A stretch of DNA of 64,000 nucleotides from Agromyces sp. CF514 (GCF_900113185.1 NZ_FOZD01000001.1:1550001-1614000), one strand, 5' to 3'; shown: positions 38,817-47,288, numbered from the stretch's first letter. Notes: generated by a model from the sequence alone, not told the origin. Numbers and translations are program-made.

Positions 38817-39739
38817 GACTCGGCATCGACATCGGCGGCACGAAGACCGCTGCCGTGGCGATCGGCGCCGACGGCGAGTTGAGCGACCTCGTGCAGCTGC
38901 CCACTGGCTTCGGAGCGCCCGAGGTCGTGTCCACCGCACTCCAGGTCGTGGCACGCATGAGCGAGCTCGCGGGGGTGCAGGCGACGAGCTTCTCGTCGAT
39001 CGGCATCGGCATCCCGGGGGCGGTCGACAGTTCGACCGGCCGGGTCGAGCACGCCGTCAACCTCGGTCTCGAGGGCCTCGACCTCGGCCCCCGGCTCTCC
39101 GACGAACTCGGCGTCGCAGTGCGCGTCGAGAACGACGTGAAGGCCGCCGCGCTCGGTGCGCATCACCTGCTCGGCGTCGCCGACGGCATCACCGCGCACT
39201 CGATGGCCTACCTGAACCTCGGCACCGGACTCGCCGCAGGCATCGTGCTCGACGGCGAACTCCTCCGCGGCGGCCACGGCGTCGCCGGCGAGATCGGGCA
39301 CATCCCGGTCGACCCGTCGGGCGTGGTCTGCGGGTGCGGCCAGCGCGGCTGCCTCGAGACGCTCGCGTCGGGCTCCGCCATCGCGCGCATGTGGCCGACC
39401 GTGCACCCGCTGCCGGCGATCGAGCTCTTCGACGCCGCGGCAGCGGGCGACGAGCGTGCGATCGGCGTGCGCGAGCAGTTCCTCCGCGGCGCCGCATCGG
39501 CCGTGCGCCTGCTCGCGCTGACCACCGATGTCGACGACATCGTGATCGGCGGCGGTCTCGCCTCGCTCGGCGAGCCGCTGCTGCTCGGCGTGCGCCGTAT
39601 CCTGAACGAGTGGGCAGGAAGCTCGCCCTTCCTGGCCTCGACCGACCTCGCGGAGCGGGTGCAGGTCATCCCGCTCGGATTCCCCGCGGCCGCCGTCGGC
39701 GCCGCCCTCGTTGGAGAACCCTCATGGCAGAACTCGTAG
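38813..39739 (+). CDS. ROK family sugar kinase (N-acetylglucosamine/glucosamine kinase type)
   Basis: 308 residues. Phosphate-binding DIGGTKTAAVAIG at the N-terminus, VENDVKAAALG (catalytic Asp), NLGTGLAAGIV, GEIGHIPVD and zinc motif CGCGQRGCLE are all present. There is no DNA-binding domain, unlike the repressor at the head of the operon. It probably phosphorylates GlcNAc or a related sugar freed by the GH3 enzyme. The start overlaps the GH3 stop by 4 bases, and nagB begins inside its last 16 bases. Confidence 0.92.
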   Translation: MRLGIDIGGTKTAAVAIGADGELSDLVQLPTGFGAPEVVSTALQVVARMSELAGVQATSFSSIGIGIPGAVDSSTGRVEHAVNLGLEGLDLGPRLSDELGVAVRVENDVKAAALGAHHLLGVADGITAHSMAYLNLGTGLAAGIVLDGELLRGGHGVAGEIGHIPVDPSGVVCGCGQRGCLETLASGSAIARMWPTVHPLPAIELFDAAAAGDERAIGVREQFLRGAASAVRLLALTTDVDDIVIGGGLASLGEPLLLGVRRILNEWAGSSPFLASTDLAERVQVIPLGFPAAAVGAALVGEPSWQNS

Positions 39740-40509
39740 TCGTCGAAGACGAGCTCGCGGCCGGCGACCTCGTCGCCGACTCGATCGTCTCGCTCATCCA
39801 CCGCAAGCCCGACGCGGTCCTGGGGCTCGCGACCGGCTCGACGCCGCTCGCCACCTACCGGGCCCTCGCCGGCCGCATCGCGGCCGACCGGATCGACGTC
39901 CGCGGCGTCCGCGGATTCGCGCTCGACGAGTACGTCGGGCTCCCCGACGGACACCCCGAGAGCTACCGGTCGGTCATCACCCGCGAGGTCGTCGAGCCGC
40001 TCGGGCTCACCCCCGAGCTCGTGCGCGTGCCGAACGGCGATCCCGGGCAGATCCAGCATGCGGGTGCCGACTACGAGGCGTCCATCATCGCCGCGGGCGG
40101 CATCGACATCCAGATCCTCGGCATCGGACGCACCGGGCACATCGGCTTCAACGAGCCAGGCTCGTCGCTCGCGTCGCTCACGCGCGTGAAGACGCTGACC
40201 GCGCCGACGCGCGTCGACAACGCCCGGTTCTTCGATTCGCCCGAAGACGTGCCGATGCACTGCATCACCCAGGGAATCGGCACCATCCTGCGCGCGCGAC
40301 ACCTCGTGCTCCTCGCGTTCGGCGAAGCCAAGGCCAAGGCCATCGCGGCGGCGGTCGAAGGCCCGGTCACGGCCAGCCAGCCCGGCTCCGCCGTGCAGTT
40401 GCACCCGCACACCACGGTGATCGTCGACGAGGCCGCAGCCTCGCTGCTCGAGAACGTCGACTACTACCGCCACGCGTGGAACAACAAGCCGGAGTGGCAG
40501 GGCATCTGA
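39724..40509 (+). CDS. nagB: Glucosamine-6-phosphate deaminase
   Basis: Converts glucosamine-6-phosphate to fructose-6-phosphate and ammonia. 261 residues with the family motifs LGLATGSTPLATYRAL, GFALDEYVGLP (catalytic Asp), GIGRTGHIGFNEPGSS (catalytic His region) and HLVLLAFGEAKA. The ribosome site GGAGAA and the ATG lie inside the end of the kinase gene. The deacetylase nagA that supplies its substrate is not in this operon but 5.6 kb away in the minus-strand amino-sugar operon, which ties the two systems together. Confidence 0.95.
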   Translation: MAELVVVEDELAAGDLVADSIVSLIHRKPDAVLGLATGSTPLATYRALAGRIAADRIDVRGVRGFALDEYVGLPDGHPESYRSVITREVVEPLGLTPELVRVPNGDPGQIQHAGADYEASIIAAGGIDIQILGIGRTGHIGFNEPGSSLASLTRVKTLTAPTRVDNARFFDSPEDVPMHCITQGIGTILRARHLVLLAFGEAKAKAIAAAVEGPVTASQPGSAVQLHPHTTVIVDEAAASLLENVDYYRHAWNNKPEWQGI

Positions 40510-40534
40510 GCCCGATCAGGGCGGGCCGGAGCCA

Positions 40535-41125
40535 TCAGCGGGGGAGCAGCTGGGGCAGCATCGCGATGTAGGCGTCGCCGTCGAAGTCGTCGATGAGCGC
40601 GCGCTGCAGCAGGAAGCCGGGCCCGAACCCGAGCACGACGGGCGCGGCCCGCTTCGCCCACTCGGTCGGGTCTCCCTCGATGCGATCGGGGTTCGCCTGC
40701 GCCCACGCCAGCACCCCGGACTCGAGGAGGCCGCGGAGCTTCGCGAACACGCTCTGCACCATCGACCGGATCTCGGGGTCGATGGCCGCATCGCCCCAGA
40801 GCTGCACGACGACGTCGGCGAACGGTTCGCGGCTCATGCCCCCGAGGAGCGAGGCCATGAGTTCGCCGGGCGAGGGGATCGCCCCGCCCTCTCCGAGCGC
40901 CTCGAGCTCCGCGGTCCGGGTGCCGAGCACGCGTTCGGCGACCGCGGCGAAGAGCTCCTTCTTGCCGGCGAAGTGCCCGTAGATCGCGCCCGCCGAGAGC
41001 CCGGACGCCTCGATGACGTCGGCCATCGACGTGCGCTGGATGCCGCGCTCGGCGAAGCTCCGCAGTGCCGCCTCGATGATCTCGTCGCGGCGGGCCGCGC
41101 GGTACTCGTCGGTGACCTTCGGCAT
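40535..41125 (-). CDS. TetR/AcrR family transcriptional regulator
   Basis: 196 residues. The N-terminal HTH reads ARRDEIIEAALRSFAERGI, then TSMADVIEASGLSAGAIYGHF. The C-terminal ligand domain is poorly conserved, as usual. It is divergent from a YhgE-like membrane protein and a 14-bp palindrome lies between them, so it most likely represses that gene and itself. I chose the ATG at 41123-41125 because GGGAG lies upstream and the HTH begins right after it. Confidence 0.92.
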   Translation of the reverse strand: MPKVTDEYRAARRDEIIEAALRSFAERGIQRTSMADVIEASGLSAGAIYGHFAGKKELFAAVAERVLGTRTAELEALGEGGAIPSPGELMASLLGGMSREPFADVVVQLWGDAAIDPEIRSMVQSVFAKLRGLLESGVLAWAQANPDRIEGDPTEWAKRAAPVVLGFGPGFLLQRALIDDFDGDAYIAMLPQLLPR

Positions 41126-41175
41126 CGGTGCTCCCCTCGAACGTGCACCCGCACGTGCAAACCGAACGGGCGTTC

Positions 41176-41222
41176 TTGACAAGCATAGGAGCTCGGCCCA
41201 CAATAAAGAACGAATATTCGTT
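41176..41222. promoter_or_regulatory. Divergent promoter with TetR-type operator
   Basis: On the plus strand TTGACA (41176-41181), 17 bases and CACAAT (41199-41204). A perfect 14-bp palindrome AACGAATATTCGTT (41209-41222) sits at the expected start of transcription. On the minus strand TTCTTT, 17 bases, TATGCT fits the regulator's own promoter and also touches the palindrome. This AT-rich spot stands out from its surroundings. Confidence 0.65.
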
Positions 41223-41237
41223 TTTATTGGAGGAATC

Positions 41238-42290
41238 ATGTCGCATCCGGATGCCACGACGGCGCACACGCCGATCGCGCGGGTTCTGGGGCTCGCCGTC
41301 GGGCTCGTCTCGCTCGTGGGCGTGCTCGTGCTCGCGTTCTCGTGGCCGACCGTCACGATGGACCCGAAGGACCTGCCCGTCGCGATCGCCGGGCCAGAGC
41401 AGGCCGTGACGGCCGCGACCGAGGCGATCGACGAGCAGGCCGACGGGGCGGTCGCGCTCGAGACGGTCGACGACCGCGACGCCGCCGTCGAGGCGATCCA
41501 GCACCGCGACGTCTACGGCGCCGTGATCCTCGGCGAGCAGCCAGAGGTGCTGGTCGCCTCGGGTGGAAGCCTCGCCGTCTCGCAGCTGCTCACGGGCGTG
41601 GCCGCCCAGCTCCAGCAGGGCGTCAACGCGCAGGCGCAGGCCGCCGCGGCAGCCGCCGGAGCGCCCGCACCCGACACGATCGTGGTCGCCGTGACCGACA
41701 TCGTGCCGCTCGCCGACACCGACGCCCGTGGCACGGGCATCGCGACGGCGATGTTCCCGCTCGTGCTCGGCGGCATGATCGGCGGCATCGCGATCTCGCT
41801 CGTCGTCATCGGAGCGCTGCGCCGGGTCATGGCCGTGGTCGTCTACGGAGCCGCGGGCGGACTGCTCCTCGCGTGGATCCTCGGCGGCTGGTTCGGCTCG
41901 CTGCAGGGCGACTACTGGGCGAACGCGGCCGCGATCGGCCTGACCCTCATCGCCATCGCCGCCCCGATCACCGGACTCGTCGCCCTCATCGGCCGCGCGG
42001 GCATCGCATTCGGCCCGGTCGTGATGCTGCTGTTCGCGAACCCGCTGTCGGCGGCCGCCGTGCCGAAGGAGTTCCTGCTCGCCCCGTGGGGCGCGGTCGG
42101 CCAGTGGTTCCCGCCGGGAGCCGCTGCGACGCTGCTGCGCGACCTCTCGTACTTCCCCGAGGCCGACGCGTCGTTCCCGTGGCTCGTGCTCGGGGCGTGG
42201 GCGGTCGGCGGGCTGCTGCTCTCGGTGGTCGGCCACTTCCGCACCGCAGGCGGCGCGGAGTCGGATGCCGAGGCGGCCCTCGCCGTCTGA
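41238..42290 (+). CDS. Membrane protein, YhgE/ABC-2-like, regulated by the divergent TetR
   Basis: 350 residues: one N-terminal helix (about 13-35), an extracytoplasmic domain of about 130 residues rich in Ala/Gln/Asp, then five helices (about 170-325). This layout resembles YhgE/Pip and ABC-2 export proteins. No ATPase is adjacent. The start has TTGGAGGAA upstream. Placement next to a TetR regulator suggests induced export or envelope defence, which is an inference. Confidence 0.72.
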   Translation: MSHPDATTAHTPIARVLGLAVGLVSLVGVLVLAFSWPTVTMDPKDLPVAIAGPEQAVTAATEAIDEQADGAVALETVDDRDAAVEAIQHRDVYGAVILGEQPEVLVASGGSLAVSQLLTGVAAQLQQGVNAQAQAAAAAAGAPAPDTIVVAVTDIVPLADTDARGTGIATAMFPLVLGGMIGGIAISLVVIGALRRVMAVVVYGAAGGLLLAWILGGWFGSLQGDYWANAAAIGLTLIAIAAPITGLVALIGRAGIAFGPVVMLLFANPLSAAAVPKEFLLAPWGAVGQWFPPGAAATLLRDLSYFPEADASFPWLVLGAWAVGGLLLSVVGHFRTAGGAESDAEAALAV

Positions 42291-42340
42291 CCCGACCGCA
42301 CCGAACGCCGCGACCCTGCCGCGTGCGGTGGCTGCTCGAC

Positions 42341-42385
42341 GGCGAGGGCCCCGGCATCCGACGATCGGATGCCGGGGCCCTCGCC
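42341..42385. terminator. Bidirectional terminator, 21-bp perfect stem
   Basis: Arms at 42341-42361 and 42365-42385 are exactly complementary over 21 bp with a 3-base loop. They contain CCGGCATCCGA/TCGGATGCCGG. It lies between the convergent ends of the YhgE-like gene and the YrdB-like gene. Confidence 0.8.
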
Positions 42386-42400
42386 GATGGTCGGGGGTGG

Positions 42401-42766
42401 TCAGTCGGCCAGCTGGCTGCGCCCGTGCAGGATGCCGCTCACGGCGGCGACGACGGCGAACTCGATCGCCACGACCGGCTGGCCCAGCGTCCACCAGGCG
42501 AGTGCGACCGTCGTGAAGATGACGATCTCGACGATCGCCCGGCCGAACACGTCGATGCGGAACACCGACTTCGGAGACAGGAACAACGCCCACGCCAGGA
42601 TCGCGAGGGCGGGCGCGCCGAGCCCGATGAGCACTCCGGGCCACGGGAGCGGGAACGACAGGAATCCCCAGATGCCGAGGCTCACGAACGCGAACAGCTC
42701 CAGCAGGAAGCGGAGGATGTCGTTCGGGCCGATCTTGGGCTGGGGCTGGGGGAGTGCACTGCTCAC
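42401..42766 (-). CDS. YrdB family (DUF2568) small membrane protein
   Basis: 121 residues, four predicted helices (near 18-38, 42-62, 74-92 and 96-114), matching the DUF2568/YrdB plan including the LELFAFVSLGIWGF first helix. Function unknown. The start is GTG, with TAGGCT 8 bases upstream and no ribosome site, so it is probably a leaderless transcript. Confidence 0.78.
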   Translation of the reverse strand: MSSALPQPQPKIGPNDILRFLLELFAFVSLGIWGFLSFPLPWPGVLIGLGAPALAILAWALFLSPKSVFRIDVFGRAIVEIVIFTTVALAWWTLGQPVVAIEFAVVAAVSGILHGRSQLAD

Positions 42767-42846
42767 GGGAGTCCAGCCTACTTCGCCCCGCGCCGTGCAA
42801 CCGCCTCGAACGGTGTCGACGGAGGGCCGCCCGCCGGCGGCATCCG

Positions 42847-42894
42847 CTCGCCCTCGCCCTCGCCCTCGCCCTCGTTCTCGCCCTCACCCTCGCC
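42847..42894. repeat. Hexanucleotide tandem repeat, 8 units of CTCGCC
   Basis: Eight consecutive 6-base units (six CTCGCC, one CTCGTT, one CTCACC) in the 149-base gap between the YrdB-like gene and purU, just past the purU stop. It is not inside a gene. Repeat number may vary between strains. Confidence 0.75.
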
Positions 42895-42915
42895 GGGCGA
42901 CTCGATGCCCAGAGC

Positions 42916-43788
42916 TCAGCGGAAGATGATCGTGCGCGCGCCGTCGAGCAGCACGCGGCGCTCGGCGAACCACTTCACCGCCTGGCTGAGCGTGCGGCTC
43001 TCTTCGTCCTGCCCGATCGCGACGAGCTCGGACACCGAGCGCGAGTGGTCGACGCGCACGACGTTCTGCTCGATGATCGGCCCCTCGTCGAGGTCGCTCG
43101 TGACGAAGTGCGCGGTCGCGCCGATGAGCTTGACGCCGCGCGCATGCGCCTGGCGGTACGGGTTCGCGCCCTTGAAGCCGGGCAGGAACGAATGGTGGAT
43201 GTTGATGCAGCGCCCAGCGAGCGCCTCGCAGAGCTCGGGCGAGAGGATCTGCATGTAGCGGGCGAGCACGACGAGTTCGATGTCGTGCGCGTCGACCGCC
43301 TCGAGCACGCGCGCCTCGAACGCCGCCTTCTCGTCTGCGTTCGTGACGGCGGACGCCTCGAACGGCACGCCGTAGAAGTCGACGAGGTCGCGCAGCGTGC
43401 CGTGGTTCGAGAGCACGAGCGGGATCTCGACGGGCAACTGCCCGGCCCGCTGGCGGAAGAGCAGGTCGTTGACGCAGTGGCCGGCGGTCGAGGCGAGCAC
43501 GAGCGTGCGCAGCGGCCGGCCGACCTCGTCGAGCTCCCACGACATCTGCCAGCGGGCGGTGACCGGCTCGAGCGCCGCCTCGAACTCGGCGCGCTCGGCG
43601 GGCGACTCGATCTGCACCCGCATGAAGAAGCTGCCGGTCTCGGTGCTCGCGAACTGCTGGCTCTCGGTGATGTTGCCGCGCGCCGCGACGATGGCTCCGC
43701 TGATGGCGTGCACGATGCCGGGCGAGTCGACGCAGCTGAGGGTGAGCACCCAGTGGTTCAGGTGGTCGGGCGAGGCAACGGAGGTCAT
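42916..43788 (-). CDS. purU: Formyltetrahydrofolate deformylase
   Basis: Hydrolyses 10-formyl-THF to THF and formate, balancing the one-carbon pool. 290 residues: an N-terminal ACT domain (WVLTLSCVDSPGIVHAISG, residues about 13-90) and a formyltransferase-like domain with LVLASTAGHCVNDLLFR, catalytic NIHHSFLPGFKGANPY and the downstream Asp in DLDEGPIIEQNV. A minus-strand TACGCT lies 6 bases before the ATG with no ribosome site, indicating leaderless initiation. Confidence 0.95.
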   Translation of the reverse strand: MTSVASPDHLNHWVLTLSCVDSPGIVHAISGAIVAARGNITESQQFASTETGSFFMRVQIESPAERAEFEAALEPVTARWQMSWELDEVGRPLRTLVLASTAGHCVNDLLFRQRAGQLPVEIPLVLSNHGTLRDLVDFYGVPFEASAVTNADEKAAFEARVLEAVDAHDIELVVLARYMQILSPELCEALAGRCINIHHSFLPGFKGANPYRQAHARGVKLIGATAHFVTSDLDEGPIIEQNVVRVDHSRSVSELVAIGQDEESRTLSQAVKWFAERRVLLDGARTIIFR

Positions 43789-43808
43789 CCGCCCAGCGTA
43801 GCCGTGAC

Positions 43809-45761
43809 TCAGTCTGCCTTCGTGACCTCTGCGGACGGGCCGGAGCGATCGTCGACGACGTAGCGCACGGTCACGTCGACGAAGTCGGAGATGAGGGCGA
43901 GGAAGGTTCCGGATGCCGCGGCGCGGCCGTTCGCGTCGAGGCGCACGTCGCTCGTGAACCACCCGCCGAGGTCGACGCGGACGACGGCGTGCGGTTGCCC
44001 GAGGTACTCGCCGCGCCACCGGAATCGATCCCACGTGAGCACGAGCTGCGGGCTCGTCAGCGTGACCTCGACCACCGTCGCCTCGGACACGTTGCCGGCG
44101 ACATCGGTCTGCGCGACGGCGAGCGGTGTGGTCGCGGCGGGCAGTCCGTCGGCGGTGAGCGACCATGCGCCCTCCGCAGTTGCCGTGGTCGCCCACGCTC
44201 GTTCGCCGGCGGTGACCCGGATGCCCGCTCCGGGCTCGGCGGTGCCCGAGAGGATCGGGTCGACGAGGCCGCCGGCGGTGTCGGGTTCGGCGACGACCGG
44301 GGGCAGGGCGATGACATCGACCGGGTCGACCGGGTCGACGGGGTCGACGGGGTCGACCGGGTCCACGGGGTCGACGGGGTCGACCGGGTCGACGGGATCC
44401 ACAGGCTCGACCGGGTCGACGGGATCCACGGGGTCGACGGGGTCGACGGGATCCACGGGGTCGACCGGGTCGACGGGATCCACCGGCGGACGGTCCGGCA
44501 GCGCGGGCGTCGACGGATCGGTGACGGCGGGCAGCCCCGGATCGGCCGGGGAGAGGCCGGGCGACGGAATCGGATCGGGTGCGACGACCGGCTCGGGTGT
44601 CACGGGCTCGGGGGCGGGCGGCGCGGAAGGCGGCACCGCGGACGGCCCCGTCGAGCCGCCGGACGGCACCTCCGCTGCCGCAGCGGGCGGCGCCGCCGCC
44701 GGTGAGGTCGGGGCGAGGTTCGGCGCGATGACCACGGCCGCCGCGACCGCTGCGGCGGCGAGTGCGAGCACGCCGATGCCGCCGCCGATCGCGACGCCGC
44801 TGACGCCGGCGGCGGCCGCGCCCGATCCGGCCGCGGTGCCCGTTCCGGTTCCGGCGGCGCCGGTGCCGCCGGCTCCGGAGGCAGCGGACGTGCCGCCGGC
44901 GCCTGCAGTGCCGCCTGCACCGGACGTGCCGGCCGCCGCTGCGCCCGCGCCGAGCGCGAAGTCCGCGACGGGAGCGCCCTGCGAGAGCCAGGCGGAGTAG
45001 GCGGTCGCCCCGCCGAGCCCGGCTGCGAGCGGCAGCAGCACGAGTGCGAGGCGGGATCCGACCTCGCGTGCCTCTGCCGCGATGATCGTGCACTTGGCGC
45101 ACCCGTCGAGGTGGTCTTCGAGGCGCGCGGTGTCGCGCGTGCCGAGCTTGCCGCGCGCGTAGGTGCCGAGTCGCTCGATGCTCCAGCCGCACTCGGGCTC
45201 GGTCTTCGCGTCGCGCAGGTGCGCACGGATCCAGGCCTGGCGGAGGCCCTCGCGCGCCCGGTAGGCGAGTGCCGCCGTGCTGTTGGCGCTCATGCCGACC
45301 AGCGGGGCGATCTGCTGCGGGGTCATGCCCTCGACCTCGGAGTACCAGAGCACCTCCTGCCAGCGCGTCGGCAGCGAACGGAACGCCCTCGCGGTCGTCG
45401 AGCGGTCGAGTGCGTCGAGCGTCGCGGACTCGGTCGTCGCGGGGTCCTCGAAGGACTCGAGGGTCTCGAGGTTGGTCTCGTGACGAGCGCGCCCCCAGCT
45501 CGATGCCGTGTTGCGGATCGTCGTGAACAGGTACGGGCGGAACGCTCCCTGCGGGCCGCCGCCCGCGAGCAGCATGTCGTAGATGCGGGTGAACGACTCC
45601 GAGACGAGATCGTCGGGGTCGAGTGAGCTGTAGGAGCGCGCGACCGTGCGTGCGGCGCCGGCGTGGCGCTGCCAGAGCTCGCCGTACGCGGTGCGGTCGC
45701 CTTTGCGGACGCGTTCGATGAGCGCGGCGTCGGCGGACGGCTCCTGGCGCAGGCGTGCCAT
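43809..45761 (-). CDS. ECF-type sigma factor fused to zinc anti-sigma motif, membrane helices, PVD-repeat stalk and Ig-like domain
   Basis: 650 residues. Residues 10-95 carry sigma region 2 (RTAYGELWQRHAGAARTVARSY) and 120-180 region 4 (PTRWQEVLWYSEVEGMTPQQIA). A zinc anti-sigma motif follows (H217-x3-C221-x2-C224). Helices lie at about 238-260 and 322-347, separated by a Gly/Ala/Thr stretch. Beyond is a Pro-rich segment, about 19 PVD repeats (from residue 426), and a C-terminal bacterial Ig-like domain (SGTAEPGAGIRVTA, TDVAGNVSEATVVEV). One polypeptide thus joins promoter recognition to a cell-surface probe. The start has AAGGAGG upstream. Fusions of ECF sigma factors with C-terminal membrane domains are known in actinobacteria; this exact set I have not seen described. 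Confidence 0.85.
   Translation of the reverse strand: MARLRQEPSADAALIERVRKGDRTAYGELWQRHAGAARTVARSYSSLDPDDLVSESFTRIYDMLLAGGGPQGAFRPYLFTTIRNTASSWGRARHETNLETLESFEDPATTESATLDALDRSTTARAFRSLPTRWQEVLWYSEVEGMTPQQIAPLVGMSANSTAALAYRAREGLRQAWIRAHLRDAKTEPECGWSIERLGTYARGKLGTRDTARLEDHLDGCAKCTIIAAEAREVGSRLALVLLPLAAGLGGATAYSAWLSQGAPVADFALGAGAAAAGTSGAGGTAGAGGTSAASGAGGTGAAGTGTGTAAGSGAAAAGVSGVAIGGGIGVLALAAAAVAAAVVIAPNLAPTSPAAAPPAAAAEVPSGGSTGPSAVPPSAPPAPEPVTPEPVVAPDPIPSPGLSPADPGLPAVTDPSTPALPDRPPVDPVDPVDPVDPVDPVDPVDPVDPVEPVDPVDPVDPVDPVDPVDPVDPVDPVDPVDVIALPPVVAEPDTAGGLVDPILSGTAEPGAGIRVTAGERAWATTATAEGAWSLTADGLPAATTPLAVAQTDVAGNVSEATVVEVTLTSPQLVLTWDRFRWRGEYLGQPHAVVRVDLGGWFTSDVRLDANGRAAASGTFLALISDFVDVTVRYVVDDRSGPSAEVTKAD
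44317..44485 (-). repeat. 9-bp tandem repeats encoding the PVD stalk
   Basis: About 19 units of a GGGTCGACC-like 9-mer, several with GGATCC or GGGTCC variants, encode consecutive Pro-Val-Asp (one Pro-Val-Glu) triplets in the sigma-fusion protein. Unit number may vary by slippage without breaking the frame. Confidence 0.9.
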
Positions 45762-45822
45762 GCCGCCTCCTTCGGGTCTGCGGGGCTACGGGCGTTCGTC
45801 TGAGAGACGCGTCGTCGGGCGG

Positions 45823-45887
45823 ATCATGACGCGGTTCAGCGCGGGTTGCAGTAGTTTCTCAGATTTCCTCGAAACCGGCGTCATGAT
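45823..45887. promoter_or_regulatory. Widely spaced inverted repeat upstream of the sigma-fusion gene
   Basis: ATCATGACGC (45823-45832) and its exact complement GCGTCATGAT (45878-45887) flank 45 bases of locally AT-richer sequence, 60-125 bases upstream of the sigma-fusion start. The gap between nagA and this gene (45762-46127) holds no convincing ORF. The repeat may mark a looped operator or paired binding sites for autoregulation. Confidence 0.45.
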
Positions 45888-46021
45888 TCCGGCTGTCCGT
45901 CGTCTTCTCTGGTGAGGGCATCCGAAGGGGCGCTCTTGCGAGCGACAGGTACCGGGCCCCGACCCGGTATCCGGTCGTTCGGCATGGTCGGTCGTCGCGG
46001 GGGCGGCGGTGCGATCGCCCA

Positions 46022-46065
46022 GAGCGGGTCCGGAGGTGAAGGGGAACACACCTGCGGACCCGCTC
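46022..46065 (-). terminator. Hairpin downstream of nagA, probable operon terminator
   Basis: GAGCGGGTCCG (46022-46032) pairs with CGGACCCGCTC (46055-46065), with an inner AGGTG/CACCT stem. It lies 63 bases past the nagA stop and ends the six-gene minus-strand operon. Confidence 0.6.
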
Positions 46066-46127
46066 GAGTGGTCAGCCGGCGACCGTGCCCACCCGATCCG
46101 GGCGCGGCTCGCAGGGCGGGGCGGGGC

Positions 46128-47288
46128 TCAGACCAGGCGGATGCCGGCGCCCCACACGCGCTCGACCTCGAGGTCGTCGGAGAGCAGCACGGCGTCGGCG
46201 GCGTAGCCGGCCTCGAGGCGGCCGAGATCGTGTGCGCGTCCCAGCGCGGCGGCAGGCACCTCGGTGAGCGCCGCGATCGCCGTGTGGAGCGGGAGGCCGC
46301 TCACGGCGACGGCACGCTGCAGCGCGACGTCGAGGGTCAGCGTGGAGCCGGCGATCGAACCGCCGTCGGCGAGCCGGGCGACCCCGTCGACCACGTCGAC
46401 CTCGAGCGAGCCGAGGATGTACCGGCCGTCGGCCGAGCCGGTCGCGGCCATCGCATCGGTGATGAGGGCCACCCGCCCGGGTGCACCCGCGAAGGCCAGC
46501 CGCACGACGTCTGGGTGCACGTGCACGCCGTCGTTGATGACCTCGAGCGTGACGTGCGGCGCGTGCATCGCCGCGACGACCGGCCCGGGCGTGCGGTGGT
46601 GGATGCCGCGCATGCCGTTGAACGCGTGGGTGAGCAGCGATGCTCCCGCCTCGAACGCGGCGAGGGCGGTCTCGAAGTCGGCGCCCGTGTGGCCGACCGC
46701 GACCCGCACGCCGGCGTCGACGAATCGGGAGATCGCCGCTTCAGCGCCGTCGTGCTCGGGCGCGATCGTCACCTGCCTCACCGTGCCGCCGCCGGCCTCG
46801 AGCAGGCGGTCGACGGATGCGGCGTCGGCGGCGCGCAGCAGCGTGGGGTCGTGCGCGCCGCGGAACTCGTGGTCGAGGAACGGCCCCTCGAGGTGCGAGC
46901 CGAGCACGCGGGGGTCGCGCGCGGCGATCGCGGCGATCGTCTGCACCTGCGCGGCGAGATCGTCGATCGAGGCGGTCACGAGCGAGAGCACCGAGCGGGT
47001 CGTTCCGTGCGCGTTGTGCACGGCGAGGATCCGCTCGACGGCGTCGGGCCCCTCGTCGGCAGCGGCACCGCCGGCGCCGTGGCAGTGCAGGTCGATGAAC
47101 CCCGGCGCGAGCAGCCGCCCCGCGGCATCCGTCACCTGATCAGGCGAACCGGCGTCGGACCCTGCCCACTCGCCGCCCGTGCCGACGGCGGCGATGCGGT
47201 CGCCCTCGAAGCGCACCCACGCGTCGTCGAGGATGCCGGAGGCGCGCACGAGGCGCGCGGAATGGATGACGGTCGTGCCGGAGCTCAC
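46128..47288 (-). CDS. nagA: N-acetylglucosamine-6-phosphate (or GalNAc-6-P) deacetylase
   Basis: 386-residue amidohydrolase. Metal ligands are visible in APGFIDLHCHGAGG, SHLEGPFLD (Glu), VGHTGADF and LTHAFNGM, with catalytic Asp in ALITDAMAATG. It removes acetate from amino-sugar 6-phosphates. It is the last gene of an operon with a DeoR regulator, aldolase, PfkB kinase, ROK kinase and SIS isomerase, which suggests GalNAc-6-phosphate as substrate. It is also the only deacetylase in the window that could feed nagB. The GTG start overlaps the DeoR stop by 4 bases. Confidence 0.93.
   Translation of the reverse strand: MSSGTTVIHSARLVRASGILDDAWVRFEGDRIAAVGTGGEWAGSDAGSPDQVTDAAGRLLAPGFIDLHCHGAGGAAADEGPDAVERILAVHNAHGTTRSVLSLVTASIDDLAAQVQTIAAIAARDPRVLGSHLEGPFLDHEFRGAHDPTLLRAADAASVDRLLEAGGGTVRQVTIAPEHDGAEAAISRFVDAGVRVAVGHTGADFETALAAFEAGASLLTHAFNGMRGIHHRTPGPVVAAMHAPHVTLEVINDGVHVHPDVVRLAFAGAPGRVALITDAMAATGSADGRYILGSLEVDVVDGVARLADGGSIAGSTLTLDVALQRAVAVSGLPLHTAIAALTEVPAAALGRAHDLGRLEAGYAADAVLLSDDLEVERVWGAGIRLV

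Noticed and set aside
44317-44485. CRISPR-like regular repeat pattern
   Set aside because: The 9-bp units are contiguous, have no spacers, and encode PVD triplets inside the sigma-fusion gene.
45786-46049. 87-codon minus-strand ORF between nagA and the sigma-fusion gene
   Set aside because: No ribosome site, no recognisable sequence, overlaps the inverted repeat and the nagA terminator.
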